Origin: Ruminococcus flavefaciens
Lineage (GTDB): Bacteria > Bacillota > Clostridia > Oscillospirales > Ruminococcaceae
Length of the DNA stretch: 64,000 nucleotides
NCBI RefSeq assembly: GCF_900119075.1
Contig: NZ_FPIP01000003.1
Span: 313,100 to 377,099 of the forward strand
Direction: 5' to 3'
The notes below the pieces were generated by a model. It saw only the letters and a program-made list of their open reading frames with translations. It was not told the origin of the DNA and searched no databases. The stretch's first letter is position 1, and every line of letters begins with the position of its first letter. A program made the translations under genes and the position numbers. Below, piece by piece: positions 51,250 to 60,538 of the stretch.

Positions 51250-54066
51250 ATGGGAAGAATATCAAAAAAGCTGATTTTATGCCTTTTGGCAGTATCGTCA
51301 CTGACGGTATCGGGCAGCGTTTATGCGGACAGCGAGGGCAGCGAAGCTGCCCCACAGGCGGCTTTAGCCGCCGACAAGGGCGCGGAGCCTGAAAAGGCGA
51401 AGCGCTATGAAGCCGTGGAAAAGGCGGAGCTTTCCGCCGAGGACGCGGAAAAATATCTCAGGAAGATAGGCTCCGCCGACGGCTTCGACGTGTACATCAG
51501 GGAAGAAAAGTTCGAGGATAAGCTCTGGGACGCCGCAGGCGGCAAGCCCAAGAACAAAAAGGACTATACCGAGGAGCAGAAGCTCCTTGCGGACAAGATA
51601 GCCGACCTGAAAAAGCTGGGCAGGCTTGTGGCGATAGATACGAAAACAGGACAGGCAGCGGCTTCTTTCAAAAACGGAAACGGCTGCGACGAGGGCAAGC
51701 TCTGGGTGAGCGACGCAGGCAGGTTCTTTGTCATCACGGATAAGGACGAGACCAAGGTGATAAGGCTTCGTCAGGTGGTGTCCACACTTGACAGCAAATA
51801 CGCTTTCATATCAGCAGACGGCAAGACGCTGGAGCTTCTGCGAAAGGACATGAAGCGTCCCGACGAGATATTTGAATACGACGGCAAAGAGGACGGAAAA
51901 GTCGTCTATAAGTCCGAAAGCGGCAGCTTTGCGTGGCTCACAGCCGACAAAAAGCACTTTCTCGGCGCTTTCCGCCGCGGAGCTGAAAACGACAGCTTCC
52001 GTATGCTCATTGACGACAGGACAGCCATTTTCGGCATTGAAAACAAGAAAACAGGCTATATCTGGTGGTCGTCACCGCTGGAGGCTTCACAGGACAGGCT
52101 TGCTACGGGACTTCTTGCAGACGAGCTGCGCTCCTCAAATATGCTGAGATACGGCGTACCGCTGAGCCGCTCGGGCAATAATATGCTCCGCTCGGGCAGC
52201 GAGACTGACTGCACATTTACGGTCAGCGATATCCCCAACGGTATCCGCGTGATGTACAGCTACACGGGAGCAGGCTTCAAAGTTCCCGTGGAGTATACCT
52301 TAGAGGACGACCACCTCCGCGCAAGCGTCAAGGTCTCGGAGATACAGGAGACCAATTCAGCCAATATCGCCACGGAAATGACGGTACTTGGCAGTTTCGG
52401 TGCGGCTTCCGACAATGAGGAGGGCTATTTCGTCATACCCGACGGCAGCGGAGCTCTTGTGCGCTTCAACAATCAGCGCACCTTGCAGAACAACATCTAT
52501 CAGCAGCGTGTTTACGGCGCTGACGTTACGGCTGTGCCCCAGAACAGGGGAGCAGTCTCCGAGCAGATATATATGCCCGTTTACGGCATAGTCAAGGAGG
52601 ACAACGCTCTCCTTGCAGTGGCGGCAAAGGGTGACTCCAACGCCTATCTTACGGCGAATGTGTCAAAGCAGTCCAACAGCAGTTACAATATCTGCAATTT
52701 TACGTTCATTCTCCGCGGCACCGACAGCTTCTATATGTCGGGCAACAACCGCGATAAATATACTGTTTTCGAGCGCGGAGCCATTAAGTCCGACGATATC
52801 GAGATGCTGTACTATCCTATCTCAAAAAAAGGCGCGGACTACGTTGACGTAGCTGAGCGCTACAGGCAGTATCTCCTTGACGAGCAGGGCGTGAAGATCC
52901 GCAGCAAAGCTGACAGTGCGCCCCTGTATCTTGACCTGTACGGCGGCGTTATGAAGAAAAAGCCCGTCCTTGGTATACCTGTATCGCTGAAGACGTCAGT
53001 TACCGACTACGGACAGGCGGCTGAGATAATCGGCGGTCTCAGGGACGGCGGCGTTGGGGATATGGTGGTATCCTACAATAACTGGACCAACGACGGCATG
53101 AAGAACAAGGTGGACACCGACGGCAAGCCTTCGGGCAAGCTGGGCGGAAAGGGCGATTTCAGGACTCTTGCCGACCTCATAAGCGACAGCGGCTACAGTC
53201 TATATCCCGTGTCCGACAACAGGGATTTCCGCTCGGGCAACGGCTATTACTCATTCTCGGATACTTCTGTGAGGGTTTCGGGCTCATATTCCCGTATCGT
53301 CAGCTATGACAAGGCTTACGGAGTACCCGACGGATTCCGAAAGAACCTGTCCCTGCTGTCTCCAAGCTATTATCCCGAGATATTCAGCGATATCGCAGAA
53401 AACTACTCCAAGGCAGGTCTCAGCGGCGCGGCTCCCGTAAATCTTACGGCTTCACTGTACGGCGACTACGGCAAGAAGTGCATTTCCCGTGCAAAGGCTG
53501 AGAAGCTCCTTACCGAGGGCTATGCAAAGCTTGACGAGAAGCTAAGCGGCGGCATACTTGCAGACGGTGCAAACGCCTATGCTCTGCCCTATGTAAGCCA
53601 TATCACGGGAGTTCCCGAGACTTCAAGCAGGTTTGACCTCTTTGACGAGGATATTCCATTCTATCAGATAGTTCTCCACGGAGTCATACCCTATTCTGCG
53701 GCGGCTGTCAACGGAAGTCCCGATCCCGAAAGGGCACTGCTCATGGCGGCGGCTACGGGCAGTAATCTCAGCTATGACATGATATACGAGGAAACGGGCG
53801 AGCTCAAGGATACCGACCTTGACGGGCTGTACTACGCAAACTATAAGGGCTGGACGGATACCGCCGCAGAGGACTACAGGCTTCTTGCACCTCTGCTTGG
53901 CGCAGTTTCGGACAGCTTCATCACGGGCTATGAGCAGAAAGGCGACATCATCACCACCGAGTTTTCAAACGGCACGGTGGTAACTGCTGACCTTGGAGCT
54001 ATGACCGTGAGATATAACGGCTCTGTAATAGAGCTGGGCAGAAACAAGGAGAAAGGAGAGAGCTGA
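51250..54066 (+). CDS. DUF5696 secreted protein
   Basis: A 938-residue secreted protein with a signal peptide (about 1-26) and no lipobox. A charged coiled segment (about 45-110) is followed by a beta-rich domain (about 160-520; GIENKKTGYIWWSSPLE, VIPDGSGALVRFNNQ), then a region (about 560-870) with the alternating alpha/beta look of a glycoside-hydrolase-like barrel (LYLDLYGGVMKKKPVLGIP, GVGDMVVSYNNWTNDGM, GGILADGANAY). This matches the DUF5696 family. Whether it is an active hydrolase or a sugar-binding relic is not known. Four nucleotides separate it from the next permease gene. Confidence 0.83.
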   Translation: MGRISKKLILCLLAVSSLTVSGSVYADSEGSEAAPQAALAADKGAEPEKAKRYEAVEKAELSAEDAEKYLRKIGSADGFDVYIREEKFEDKLWDAAGGKPKNKKDYTEEQKLLADKIADLKKLGRLVAIDTKTGQAAASFKNGNGCDEGKLWVSDAGRFFVITDKDETKVIRLRQVVSTLDSKYAFISADGKTLELLRKDMKRPDEIFEYDGKEDGKVVYKSESGSFAWLTADKKHFLGAFRRGAENDSFRMLIDDRTAIFGIENKKTGYIWWSSPLEASQDRLATGLLADELRSSNMLRYGVPLSRSGNNMLRSGSETDCTFTVSDIPNGIRVMYSYTGAGFKVPVEYTLEDDHLRASVKVSEIQETNSANIATEMTVLGSFGAASDNEEGYFVIPDGSGALVRFNNQRTLQNNIYQQRVYGADVTAVPQNRGAVSEQIYMPVYGIVKEDNALLAVAAKGDSNAYLTANVSKQSNSSYNICNFTFILRGTDSFYMSGNNRDKYTVFERGAIKSDDIEMLYYPISKKGADYVDVAERYRQYLLDEQGVKIRSKADSAPLYLDLYGGVMKKKPVLGIPVSLKTSVTDYGQAAEIIGGLRDGGVGDMVVSYNNWTNDGMKNKVDTDGKPSGKLGGKGDFRTLADLISDSGYSLYPVSDNRDFRSGNGYYSFSDTSVRVSGSYSRIVSYDKAYGVPDGFRKNLSLLSPSYYPEIFSDIAENYSKAGLSGAAPVNLTASLYGDYGKKCISRAKAEKLLTEGYAKLDEKLSGGILADGANAYALPYVSHITGVPETSSRFDLFDEDIPFYQIVLHGVIPYSAAAVNGSPDPERALLMAAATGSNLSYDMIYEETGELKDTDLDGLYYANYKGWTDTAAEDYRLLAPLLGAVSDSFITGYEQKGDIITTEFSNGTVVTADLGAMTVRYNGSVIELGRNKEKGES

Positions 54067-54070
54067 CACT

Positions 54071-55009
54071 ATGAGCGATAAAACGCAGGCTTCGGCTAAG
54101 ACCGCAAAAAAACGCCGCGGTCTGTCATATGAGCGGCGGAAAGCCCTGTACGGCTACGGATTTATAAGTCTGTGGCTGGTGGGAACGGTGCTGTTCTTTC
54201 TGATACCGCTGGGGAAGTCACTGTGGTACTCCTTTTCCGATGTTTCCATTGATCCCGGAGCTGTTCATACCCGATTTACAGGCGTGGACAACTACTTCAA
54301 GGTCGTCAGCGAGGATCCATACTATACGGAATATCTGGGAGAGGTGCTTCTTGAGACTCTCTGGAAAACTCCGCTGATACTTATATTCTCACTGTTCATT
54401 GCAGTAATACTGAATCAGAAATTCCGCGGCAGAGCTCTTGCAAGAGCCATATTCTTCCTGCCCGTCATAATCGCTACAGGTCCTGTGTACAGGATAATCA
54501 GCGGCGATATGGACTCTACGGGCAATTCGGGCGCGGCGCAGTTCTCTACCATGTTCTCTGCGAATCTGGTGGGGGAGCTTATGCAGTTCCTCGGCATTTA
54601 CGGTCTAAGCGACAGCATGAGCGCGTTCATCACTGCTGTGGCGGACAATGTTTTCGGCATAGTCTGGAGCTCGGGCATACAGATACTCCTGTTCCTTGCG
54701 GCTTTGCAGAACATACCGCCCTCGGCAAAGGAGGCGGCGACTATGGAGGGCGCTACGGCTTGGGAGTACTTCTGGAAGATAACGTTTCCCTATGTGGGAC
54801 CTTTCATACTGGCGAATCTCATATTCACGGTGATCGATTCCTTTACCAATCCGATGAACAAGGTCATGGAGCGTATCTCAGCCATGAGAAGTCAGTTCGA
54901 CTTCGGAGAGGCGGCTTCAATGGCGTGGATCTACTTCGTTATCGTTCTTGCGGCTATAGGTCTTATAACTATTATGACAAGCCGCTTCATCTATTATGAG
55001 AACGACTGA
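54071..55009 (+). CDS. Sugar-type ABC permease, second pair (MalF family)
   Basis: A 312-residue CUT1 permease, clearly distinct from the first pair; EAA loop AKEAATMEGATAWEYFWKI at about residues 218-236. It has an enlarged loop (about 140-190; GDMDSTGNSGAAQFSTMF). Ribosome binding site GGAGAG. Four nt after DUF5696. Confidence 0.92.
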   Translation: MSDKTQASAKTAKKRRGLSYERRKALYGYGFISLWLVGTVLFFLIPLGKSLWYSFSDVSIDPGAVHTRFTGVDNYFKVVSEDPYYTEYLGEVLLETLWKTPLILIFSLFIAVILNQKFRGRALARAIFFLPVIIATGPVYRIISGDMDSTGNSGAAQFSTMFSANLVGELMQFLGIYGLSDSMSAFITAVADNVFGIVWSSGIQILLFLAALQNIPPSAKEAATMEGATAWEYFWKITFPYVGPFILANLIFTVIDSFTNPMNKVMERISAMRSQFDFGEAASMAWIYFVIVLAAIGLITIMTSRFIYYEND

Positions 55010-55022
55010 GGAGGCGGTAATT

Positions 55023-56042
55023 ATGGCAGAAGAAGCAGTAAAGACTAATACCGCAGAGCCTCGGAAGCTCAGCAAAAGGGCTTTGAAGCAGGAGCGAATG
55101 AAGAATCTGTCCGCAGGGGAGCGCAGATACCTTATGAGACTGGCAGTAAAGGAAAAGGTCTGGAAGGTATTTCGGTTCGTGATACTCTTTGGACTGGGCT
55201 TCGTCATCATGTATCCCCTTATATATATGATAAGCTGCGCTTTCCGTGAAAAAGCGGATATGAGCGATCCCACGGTAATGTGGATACCCCGTCATTATAC
55301 ATTTGACGTCATCACGGAAACTCTCGATGCTATGGATTACTGGGAGACTCTGGGAACTACCCTGCTGCTGAATATAGGCTGTTCGCTGTTTCAGGTCATT
55401 TCCTGCTCAGTAACGGGCTACGGCTTTGCAAGATTCAAGTTCAGGGGCAAGAAGCTCCTTTTCGGTATCGTTATAATGATGATACTTGTACCTCATCAGG
55501 TAATATCCCTGCCGCTGTATACTCAGTTCAGATATTTCGGCATAAAGGGACTGTTCTCGCTGAATCTCATCGACACCAAGCTGACCATGTATCTCCCTGC
55601 GATGACCGCCAACGGCATTCGCGCAGGACTTATGATACTCATATTCCGCCAGTTCTTCAAGGGTATGCCCAGAGAGCTGGAGGACGCTGCCTATATTGAC
55701 GGCTGCGGACCGTTCATGACATTCGTGAGGGTAATGGTGCCCAATGCGGCTTCGGCGTTCCTGACGGTGTTCCTGTTTTCGGTGGTGTGGTACTGGAACG
55801 ACTATTATGTGAGCAGTACATTTTTCACCAACACCAAGACCATAGCTATCATGCTGTCAAATCTGGAAAACGAGCTTAAGGCGACGCTTTTTGACGATCC
55901 CACGGTGCAGATAAGTCCGAGGGAGCAGATAGTCTGGAAAGAGGCAGGCTGCCTGCTGAGCATAGCTCCCGTACTGCTGATGTATGTGTTCCTGCAAAAG
56001 CACTTCACAGAGGGCATAGAGCGCTCGGGACTTGTGGGCTGA
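55023..56042 (+). CDS. Sugar-type ABC permease, second pair (MalG family)
   Basis: A 339-residue partner permease with a long basic N-terminal extension (about 1-55) before the first helix and an EAA loop LEDAAYIDGCGPFMTFVRV at about residues 219-237. The ATG at 55023 follows GAGGAGGCGG; an in-frame ATG at 54996 lies inside the previous gene. It closes the locus. Confidence 0.92.
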   Translation: MAEEAVKTNTAEPRKLSKRALKQERMKNLSAGERRYLMRLAVKEKVWKVFRFVILFGLGFVIMYPLIYMISCAFREKADMSDPTVMWIPRHYTFDVITETLDAMDYWETLGTTLLLNIGCSLFQVISCSVTGYGFARFKFRGKKLLFGIVIMMILVPHQVISLPLYTQFRYFGIKGLFSLNLIDTKLTMYLPAMTANGIRAGLMILIFRQFFKGMPRELEDAAYIDGCGPFMTFVRVMVPNAASAFLTVFLFSVVWYWNDYYVSSTFFTNTKTIAIMLSNLENELKATLFDDPTVQISPREQIVWKEAGCLLSIAPVLLMYVFLQKHFTEGIERSGLVG

Positions 56043-56077
56043 AAACGGCATTTGGTAATTTATATATCTTCCATACG

Positions 56078-56116
56078 AAAAATATATCCGTCTTTCGGCT
56101 GAAAGGCGGATATTTT
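56078..56116 (+). terminator. Terminator of second importer locus
   Basis: AATATATCCGTCTTTC / GAAAGGCGGATATTTT, a long stem with a GGCT loop and a T-rich tail; the next promoter overlaps its end. Confidence 0.82.
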
Positions 56117-56117
56117 A

Positions 56118-56146
56118 TTGACAAGCAGCTGTTTGACGCGTATAAT
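56118..56146 (+). promoter_or_regulatory. Promoter of GDPD gene
   Basis: -35 TTGACA, 17-bp spacer, -10 TATAAT; perfect consensus. Confidence 0.9.
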
Positions 56147-56195
56147 TGAAGTATATTCATGCGGCATACTCTGCCGTAATTGTTCGGAGTTTACA

Positions 56196-58010
56196 ATGAA
56201 AAAGATAATACGATCTACAGGAGTGTTCCTGAGAGCAATGCCTCACTTCCTTGTTTTTGAATTGCTCTTCAAGCTCCTGCTTCTGGCGATAGGTACGCCG
56301 ATACTGGCTATGCTCCTTAAAATGACCATGAAGCTGGCAGGTGTTACCTATCTCAACGACGAGAACCTGCTTGCCTACTTAAAGCACCCCTCGACTATCG
56401 TCGTTATAATAATGATGCTCTTTGCCTTTGCCTTTTTCTCCTTTGTGGAGCTTTCTGCCCTTGCCGCCTGCTTTGCCTGCTACAGCAGAAAAAAGCGTAT
56501 CTGGGCAGGAGGAATGTTCAGGACGGGACTGAGGTCCTTCGGAAAGGTGTTCAAGGGTTCGGGAATACCTGCATTTCTGGCGTACATGGCGGTAATGCCT
56601 CTGGCGCAGTTCTCACTGTCCTCAGGTATGTTCATGGCGCCCCTCATGCCTCTTATGCGGAGGATATTCTATTCCGTCAACAGCAAGGCTGCGGTGGCGG
56701 CTTATATACTGGTGCAGCTGCTGTTCATCATACTGATGATAAGCTCCTGCTACAGCATACATTACCTGATACTTACAAAGAATTCCTTCCGCGACTGCGT
56801 TAAGAAGAGCAAGGAGAAAATGAGCGGACAGCGTTTCAGGATGATATTCTCGCTGTTCCTGTGGAGTATCTCCGTTGTGCTGCTCATAGGACTTGTCACA
56901 TTCGGTCTGAGCTTTATCATAATTTTTATCATTAAGGGCTTTTCAGCTCCTAATGCGGCGTTCAAATCGGCTCTGAAGGTGCTTCGCTATGCGTTCAGCG
57001 TGTTCACGGCGGTGTCTGCGTTTTTCTCGGCTCCTGCGGTGATGTGGTGGCTGACCGAGCGCTTTCTGGCAGATGAAAAGGAAGAGGAGCTTACCTTGCC
57101 CGACTCAAACGAGCAGAAGCTCCACAGAGGCAGAAAGGCTGCTGTGGGAGCAGTGCTCCTTGCGACGGCTGTCGTTATGAACCTGTCCTACTTCAAGGCG
57201 CTGTACCGCGGAAATATAAATCTTAACGTTGGCATAATCACCCGTACTCATGTGACGGCGCACAGGGGCTTTTCGAGAAAGGCGCCCGAGAATACCATGC
57301 CTGCATTTCAGGCGGCTCTGGACTGCGGTGCGGACTTCATAGAGCTGGACGTTCAGCTCACAAAGGACGGGGAGCTTGTGGTAATACACGATGACAAGCT
57401 GGACAGAACTACCGACGGAAAGGGCTATGTGAAGAATTACACCTTTGAGGAGCTCTCAAAGCTGTCCGCAGGAAAGTGGTTCGGCAAGGAACACGCATTC
57501 GACGATGTGCAGATACCGCTCCTTTCGGAGGTGCTGGAGCTCACAGGGGACGACATAATGCTGAACATCGAGATAAAGAAATCGGGGGACCCCAAGGCTA
57601 CTGCCGAAAAGACAGTGGCGCTCATAGAGGAATACGGCGTGGTCAATTCCTGCTATGTTACCTCGTTCTCGTACCCTGCGCTGAAAAAAGTAAAGCAGCT
57701 CAATCCCAAGATAAAGACGGCGTTCATCGCTAATCTGGCTACAGCTACCTCATATGCGCAGCTGCCATACATTGACGCGGTGAGCATGAACTATCTGTTC
57801 GTGAATCAGAGCGTTGTGAATACCGCTCATCATCACGGAAAGAGAGTTTTTGTATGGACGGTCGACAGGCAGAGCGAAATGCAGAAAATGATGGCTTTGG
57901 GCGTGGACAATATCATCACCGACTGTCCCGATAAGGCTATGGAAGTAGTCGACTCGCAGAAGGTGGGCGATACCGTGCTCACGGTGCTGAAATCCATATT
58001 CGGAAGCTAA
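56196..58010 (+). CDS. Membrane glycerophosphodiester phosphodiesterase
   Basis: A 604-residue protein: an N-terminal membrane domain with six or more helices (about 20-335, the family found with glycerophosphoryl diester phosphodiesterases) fused to a catalytic GDPD domain (about 350-590). Catalytic residues are visible: His356-Arg357 in AHRGFS, Glu383 and Asp385 in IELDVQ, His398 in VIHDDKLD, and MLNIEIK. It would cleave glycerophosphodiesters, possibly from lipids or lipoteichoic acid, yielding glycerol-3-phosphate. The start follows GGAG and fits the promoter; the longer in-frame ATG at 56118 overlaps the promoter. Confidence 0.92.
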   Translation: MKKIIRSTGVFLRAMPHFLVFELLFKLLLLAIGTPILAMLLKMTMKLAGVTYLNDENLLAYLKHPSTIVVIIMMLFAFAFFSFVELSALAACFACYSRKKRIWAGGMFRTGLRSFGKVFKGSGIPAFLAYMAVMPLAQFSLSSGMFMAPLMPLMRRIFYSVNSKAAVAAYILVQLLFIILMISSCYSIHYLILTKNSFRDCVKKSKEKMSGQRFRMIFSLFLWSISVVLLIGLVTFGLSFIIIFIIKGFSAPNAAFKSALKVLRYAFSVFTAVSAFFSAPAVMWWLTERFLADEKEEELTLPDSNEQKLHRGRKAAVGAVLLATAVVMNLSYFKALYRGNINLNVGIITRTHVTAHRGFSRKAPENTMPAFQAALDCGADFIELDVQLTKDGELVVIHDDKLDRTTDGKGYVKNYTFEELSKLSAGKWFGKEHAFDDVQIPLLSEVLELTGDDIMLNIEIKKSGDPKATAEKTVALIEEYGVVNSCYVTSFSYPALKKVKQLNPKIKTAFIANLATATSYAQLPYIDAVSMNYLFVNQSVVNTAHHHGKRVFVWTVDRQSEMQKMMALGVDNIITDCPDKAMEVVDSQKVGDTVLTVLKSIFGS

Positions 58011-58017
58011 ATATGAG

Positions 58018-58052
58018 CAGCTCCCGCGGATAAAAGTCCTCCGCGGGAGCTG
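58018..58052 (+). terminator. GDPD terminator
   Basis: CAGCTCCCGCGGA / TCCGCGGGAGCTG, 13-bp stem followed by a short TTTATG tail. Confidence 0.82.
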
Positions 58053-58120
58053 TTTATGATATATTGTTAAAAGAAAATTATCGTTCATTAAAAATTTACA
58101 AATACAATTTCTTCAAACTG

Positions 58121-58149
58121 TTGATTTATCCCTATATATGTGATATAAT
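58121..58149 (+). promoter_or_regulatory. S10 operon promoter
   Basis: -35 TTGATT, 17-bp spacer, -10 TATAAT. Confidence 0.85.
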
Positions 58150-58154
58150 TGATT

Positions 58155-58473
58155 ACGTTGAGTGCGCTGAAATGCGCACTGACTGCACGAAGATATGCGT
58201 TGAAGCGGAAGGTTGCTGTCGGTATGACAGGTAATTTCCGTGGAGTATGTCCGATTTTAAACCGGGCGAATGGGATATCGAACACAGTTTGTGGTTATGA
58301 TTCACGCAGCTTGCGTATGCGTGAGTTATGCTCTTTTTGTGCTCATATTATGCTAAAATCGCTCGGAAAACATCAGTTTTTCGAGTTTTTTTATCAGATG
58401 AAGCATGAAACACACGGAAACGTGTGATATTCCAATCTGCGTCCCCGTAATTAATTCCAAGGAGGCGAAATAA
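58155..58473 (+). promoter_or_regulatory. S10 operon leader with internal terminator
   Basis: A roughly 320-nt untranslated leader with ordered stems: AGTGCGC/GCGCACT (58161-58180), GGAA...CTGTC/GACAG...TTCC (58207-58239), TCACGCA/TGCGTGA (58302-58324), then a full intrinsic terminator CTCGGAAAA/TTTTTCGAG with T7 (58362-58392), and a GAAA-tetraloop hairpin CACACG/CGTGTG (58411-58426). A terminator inside the leader implies attenuation, probably feedback by a ribosomal protein (L4 does this in E. coli), but the ligand here is not known. Confidence 0.7.
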
Positions 58474-58788
58474 ATGGCAGTCAACGAAAAGATCAGATTC
58501 AAGATCAAGGGTTACGATCACGCTACTGTTGATATTGCAGCAGCTAAGATCGTAGAGGCAGCTAAGAGAAGCGGTGCAAGAGTTTCAGGACCTATCCCGC
58601 TCCCTACAGATAAGGAAGTTGTTACTATCCTTAGAGCTGTACACAAGTACAAGGACAGCCGTGAGCAGTTCGAGATGAGAACTCACAAGAGACTCGTAGA
58701 CGTTATCCGTCCTACAGACAAGACTACAGCTGCTCTTGACAAGCTTGAGATCCCCGCAGGCGTAGACGTTGTTATGGAGGTTAAGTAA
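58474..58788 (+). CDS. rpsJ: 30S ribosomal protein S10
   Basis: A 104-residue S10, normal length. Begins with a short MAVNEK extension followed by the conserved [14 protein letters not shown], and has the SGPIPLPT loop and [12 protein letters not shown]. First gene of the S10 operon; AAGGAGG precedes it. Confidence 0.98.
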   Translation: MAVNEKIRFKIKGYDHATVDIAAAKIVEAAKRSGARVSGPIPLPTDKEVVTILRAVHKYKDSREQFEMRTHKRLVDVIRPTDKTTAALDKLEIPAGVDVVMEVK

Positions 58789-58792
58789 TTAA

Positions 58793-58884
58793 CCGATATT
58801 ACGCTTGAAACTACCGCTCGGGAAGCGGAATGACGGTGAACCGTCGGTCACGTTGATGTGTAAATCATCAACCAATAACCTAAC
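58793..58884 (+). promoter_or_regulatory. Structured rpsJ-rplC spacer
   Basis: Three short hairpins in a row: CCGCT/AGCGG, TGACGG/CCGTC-GGTCA and GTTGATG/CATCAAC. No T-tract, so not a terminator; it may set mRNA processing or the L3 translation rate. Confidence 0.45.
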
Positions 58885-58898
58885 AGGAGGAAATGAAA

Positions 58899-59531
58899 AT
58901 GCAGAAAGGCATTATCGGTAAGAAGATCGGTATGACTCAGATCTTCGACGAAGCAGGAAAAGTTGTTCCTGTAACAGTTGTTGAAGCCGGCCCATGTGTC
59001 GTTGTACAGAAGAAAACTGTAGAGAACGACGGTTATGCAGCACTTCAGCTGGGCTACGGCGACGTTAAGGTACAGAGAGTAAACAAGCCTATGAAGGGTC
59101 ACTTCGACAAGGCTGACGTTGCTTGCAAGAAGGAGCTCAAGGAGTTCAGACTTGCAGACTGCGACACTCTTAACGTAGGCGACATCATCAAGGCTGATAC
59201 ATTTGCTGTTGGCGACGCTATCGACGTTGTCGGCACAAGCAAAGGTAAGGGATTCGCTGGTGCTATCAAGCGCCACAATCAGCACAGACTCAAGGAAACT
59301 CACGGTACCGGCCCTGTACACAGACAGGCTGGTTCAATGGGCGCTTGTTCTTCTCCTTCAAGAATCTATAAGGGCAAGGGCATGGCTGGTCACATGGGTG
59401 CTGAGCAGGTAACTGTACAGAATCTCGAGATCGTTAAAATAGACGTTGAAAACAATCTCATCGCTATCAAGGGTGCTATCCCCGGTCCTAAGGGCGGCAT
59501 CGTTTATATCGTTGACAGCGTTAAGGCTTAA
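58899..59531 (+). CDS. rplC: 50S ribosomal protein L3
   Basis: A 210-residue L3 with KIGMTQIF near the N-terminus and the [23 protein letters not shown] loop that reaches the peptidyl transferase centre. The ATG at 58899 is 8 nt from AGGAGG; that at 58893 is only 2 nt away. Confidence 0.98.
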   Translation: MQKGIIGKKIGMTQIFDEAGKVVPVTVVEAGPCVVVQKKTVENDGYAALQLGYGDVKVQRVNKPMKGHFDKADVACKKELKEFRLADCDTLNVGDIIKADTFAVGDAIDVVGTSKGKGFAGAIKRHNQHRLKETHGTGPVHRQAGSMGACSSPSRIYKGKGMAGHMGAEQVTVQNLEIVKIDVENNLIAIKGAIPGPKGGIVYIVDSVKA

Positions 59532-59548
59532 GGAAGGAGGAAGCGTAT

Positions 59549-60172
59549 ATGTCTACAATTTCAGTATTTGATATGACAGGTAAGCAGGTTTCCGAGACAG
59601 AGCTTAACGACGAGATCTTCGGAATCACTCCCAACGAAGGCGTTATGCACGCTGCAGTTGTTAATTACCTCGCAAACCAGAGACAGGGCACACAGTCCAC
59701 ACTTACAAGAACTGAAGTAAGCGGCGGCGGCAGAAAGCCTTGGAGACAGAAGGGTACAGGCCATGCAAGACAGGGCTCTATCCGTGCTCCTCAGTGGGTA
59801 CACGGAGGAATCGCTCTTGGTCCTAAGCCCAGAGATTACAGCTACTCACTTAACAAGAAGGTAAAGAGACTCGCAATGAAGTCTGCTCTTTCTACAAAGG
59901 TGATCGATAACAACATGATCGTTCTTGACGCTCTCACACTTGAGGACTACAAGACAAAGACTGTTGTTGATATGCTCAAGGCTCTCGGCGTTGAGGGTAA
60001 GGCTCTCATCGTTACAGCTGAGGCAGATTCAAAGGTAATCAAGAGCGCAGCTAACATCCCAGGTGTTAAGACTGCTGCTGTAAATACACTTAATGTATAC
60101 GACATTCTCAACTATGACAAGTTCATCGTTGTTAAGAATGCGGTAGGCAAGATCGAGGAGGTGTACGCATAA
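59549..60172 (+). CDS. rplD: 50S ribosomal protein L4
   Basis: A 207-residue L4, normal size. Conserved [22 protein letters not shown] loop (here [20 protein letters not shown]) that lines the exit tunnel. L4 is the classical S10-operon autoregulator in E. coli, relevant to the attenuator leader upstream. Its stop overlaps the rplW start (TAATG). Confidence 0.98.
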   Translation: MSTISVFDMTGKQVSETELNDEIFGITPNEGVMHAAVVNYLANQRQGTQSTLTRTEVSGGGRKPWRQKGTGHARQGSIRAPQWVHGGIALGPKPRDYSYSLNKKVKRLAMKSALSTKVIDNNMIVLDALTLEDYKTKTVVDMLKALGVEGKALIVTAEADSKVIKSAANIPGVKTAAVNTLNVYDILNYDKFIVVKNAVGKIEEVYA

Positions 60173-60465
60173 TGAAAGCAGCTCAGGATATCATTCTGAA
60201 GCCCGTTATCACTGAAAAGTCTATGGACGATCTTCAGACAGGAAAGTACACCTTTAAGGTAGCTAAGGACGCTAATAAGTCCGAAATAAAGAAGGCTGTT
60301 GAGCAGCTCTTCGGCGTTGAGGTTGCTAAGGTAAACACAATGAACTGCCTCGGACGCACAAAGAGAGTCGGAAGATATGTCGGCAAGACATCTGACTGGA
60401 AGAAGGCTATCATCACTCTTACAGAGGATTCAAAGGCTATCGAGTTCTTCGAGGGTATGGTTTGA
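60172..60465 (+). CDS. rplW: 50S ribosomal protein L23
   Basis: A 97-residue L23 with [26 protein letters not shown] and the [15 protein letters not shown] segment. It sits at the tunnel exit and is the docking site for signal recognition particle and trigger factor. Coupled to rplD. Confidence 0.98.
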   Translation: MKAAQDIILKPVITEKSMDDLQTGKYTFKVAKDANKSEIKKAVEQLFGVEVAKVNTMNCLGRTKRVGRYVGKTSDWKKAIITLTEDSKAIEFFEGMV

Positions 60466-60538
60466 TCCCCTTATTAAATAAGTAAGAGAGTTATGGGAGT
60501 AATGCTCCCGCAAAAAATGCATTAAAGGAGAAATTGAA

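Noticed and set aside
58149..58427. 92-residue ORF in the S10 leader
   Set aside because: It runs through the structured stems and terminator of the leader and has no ribosome binding site.
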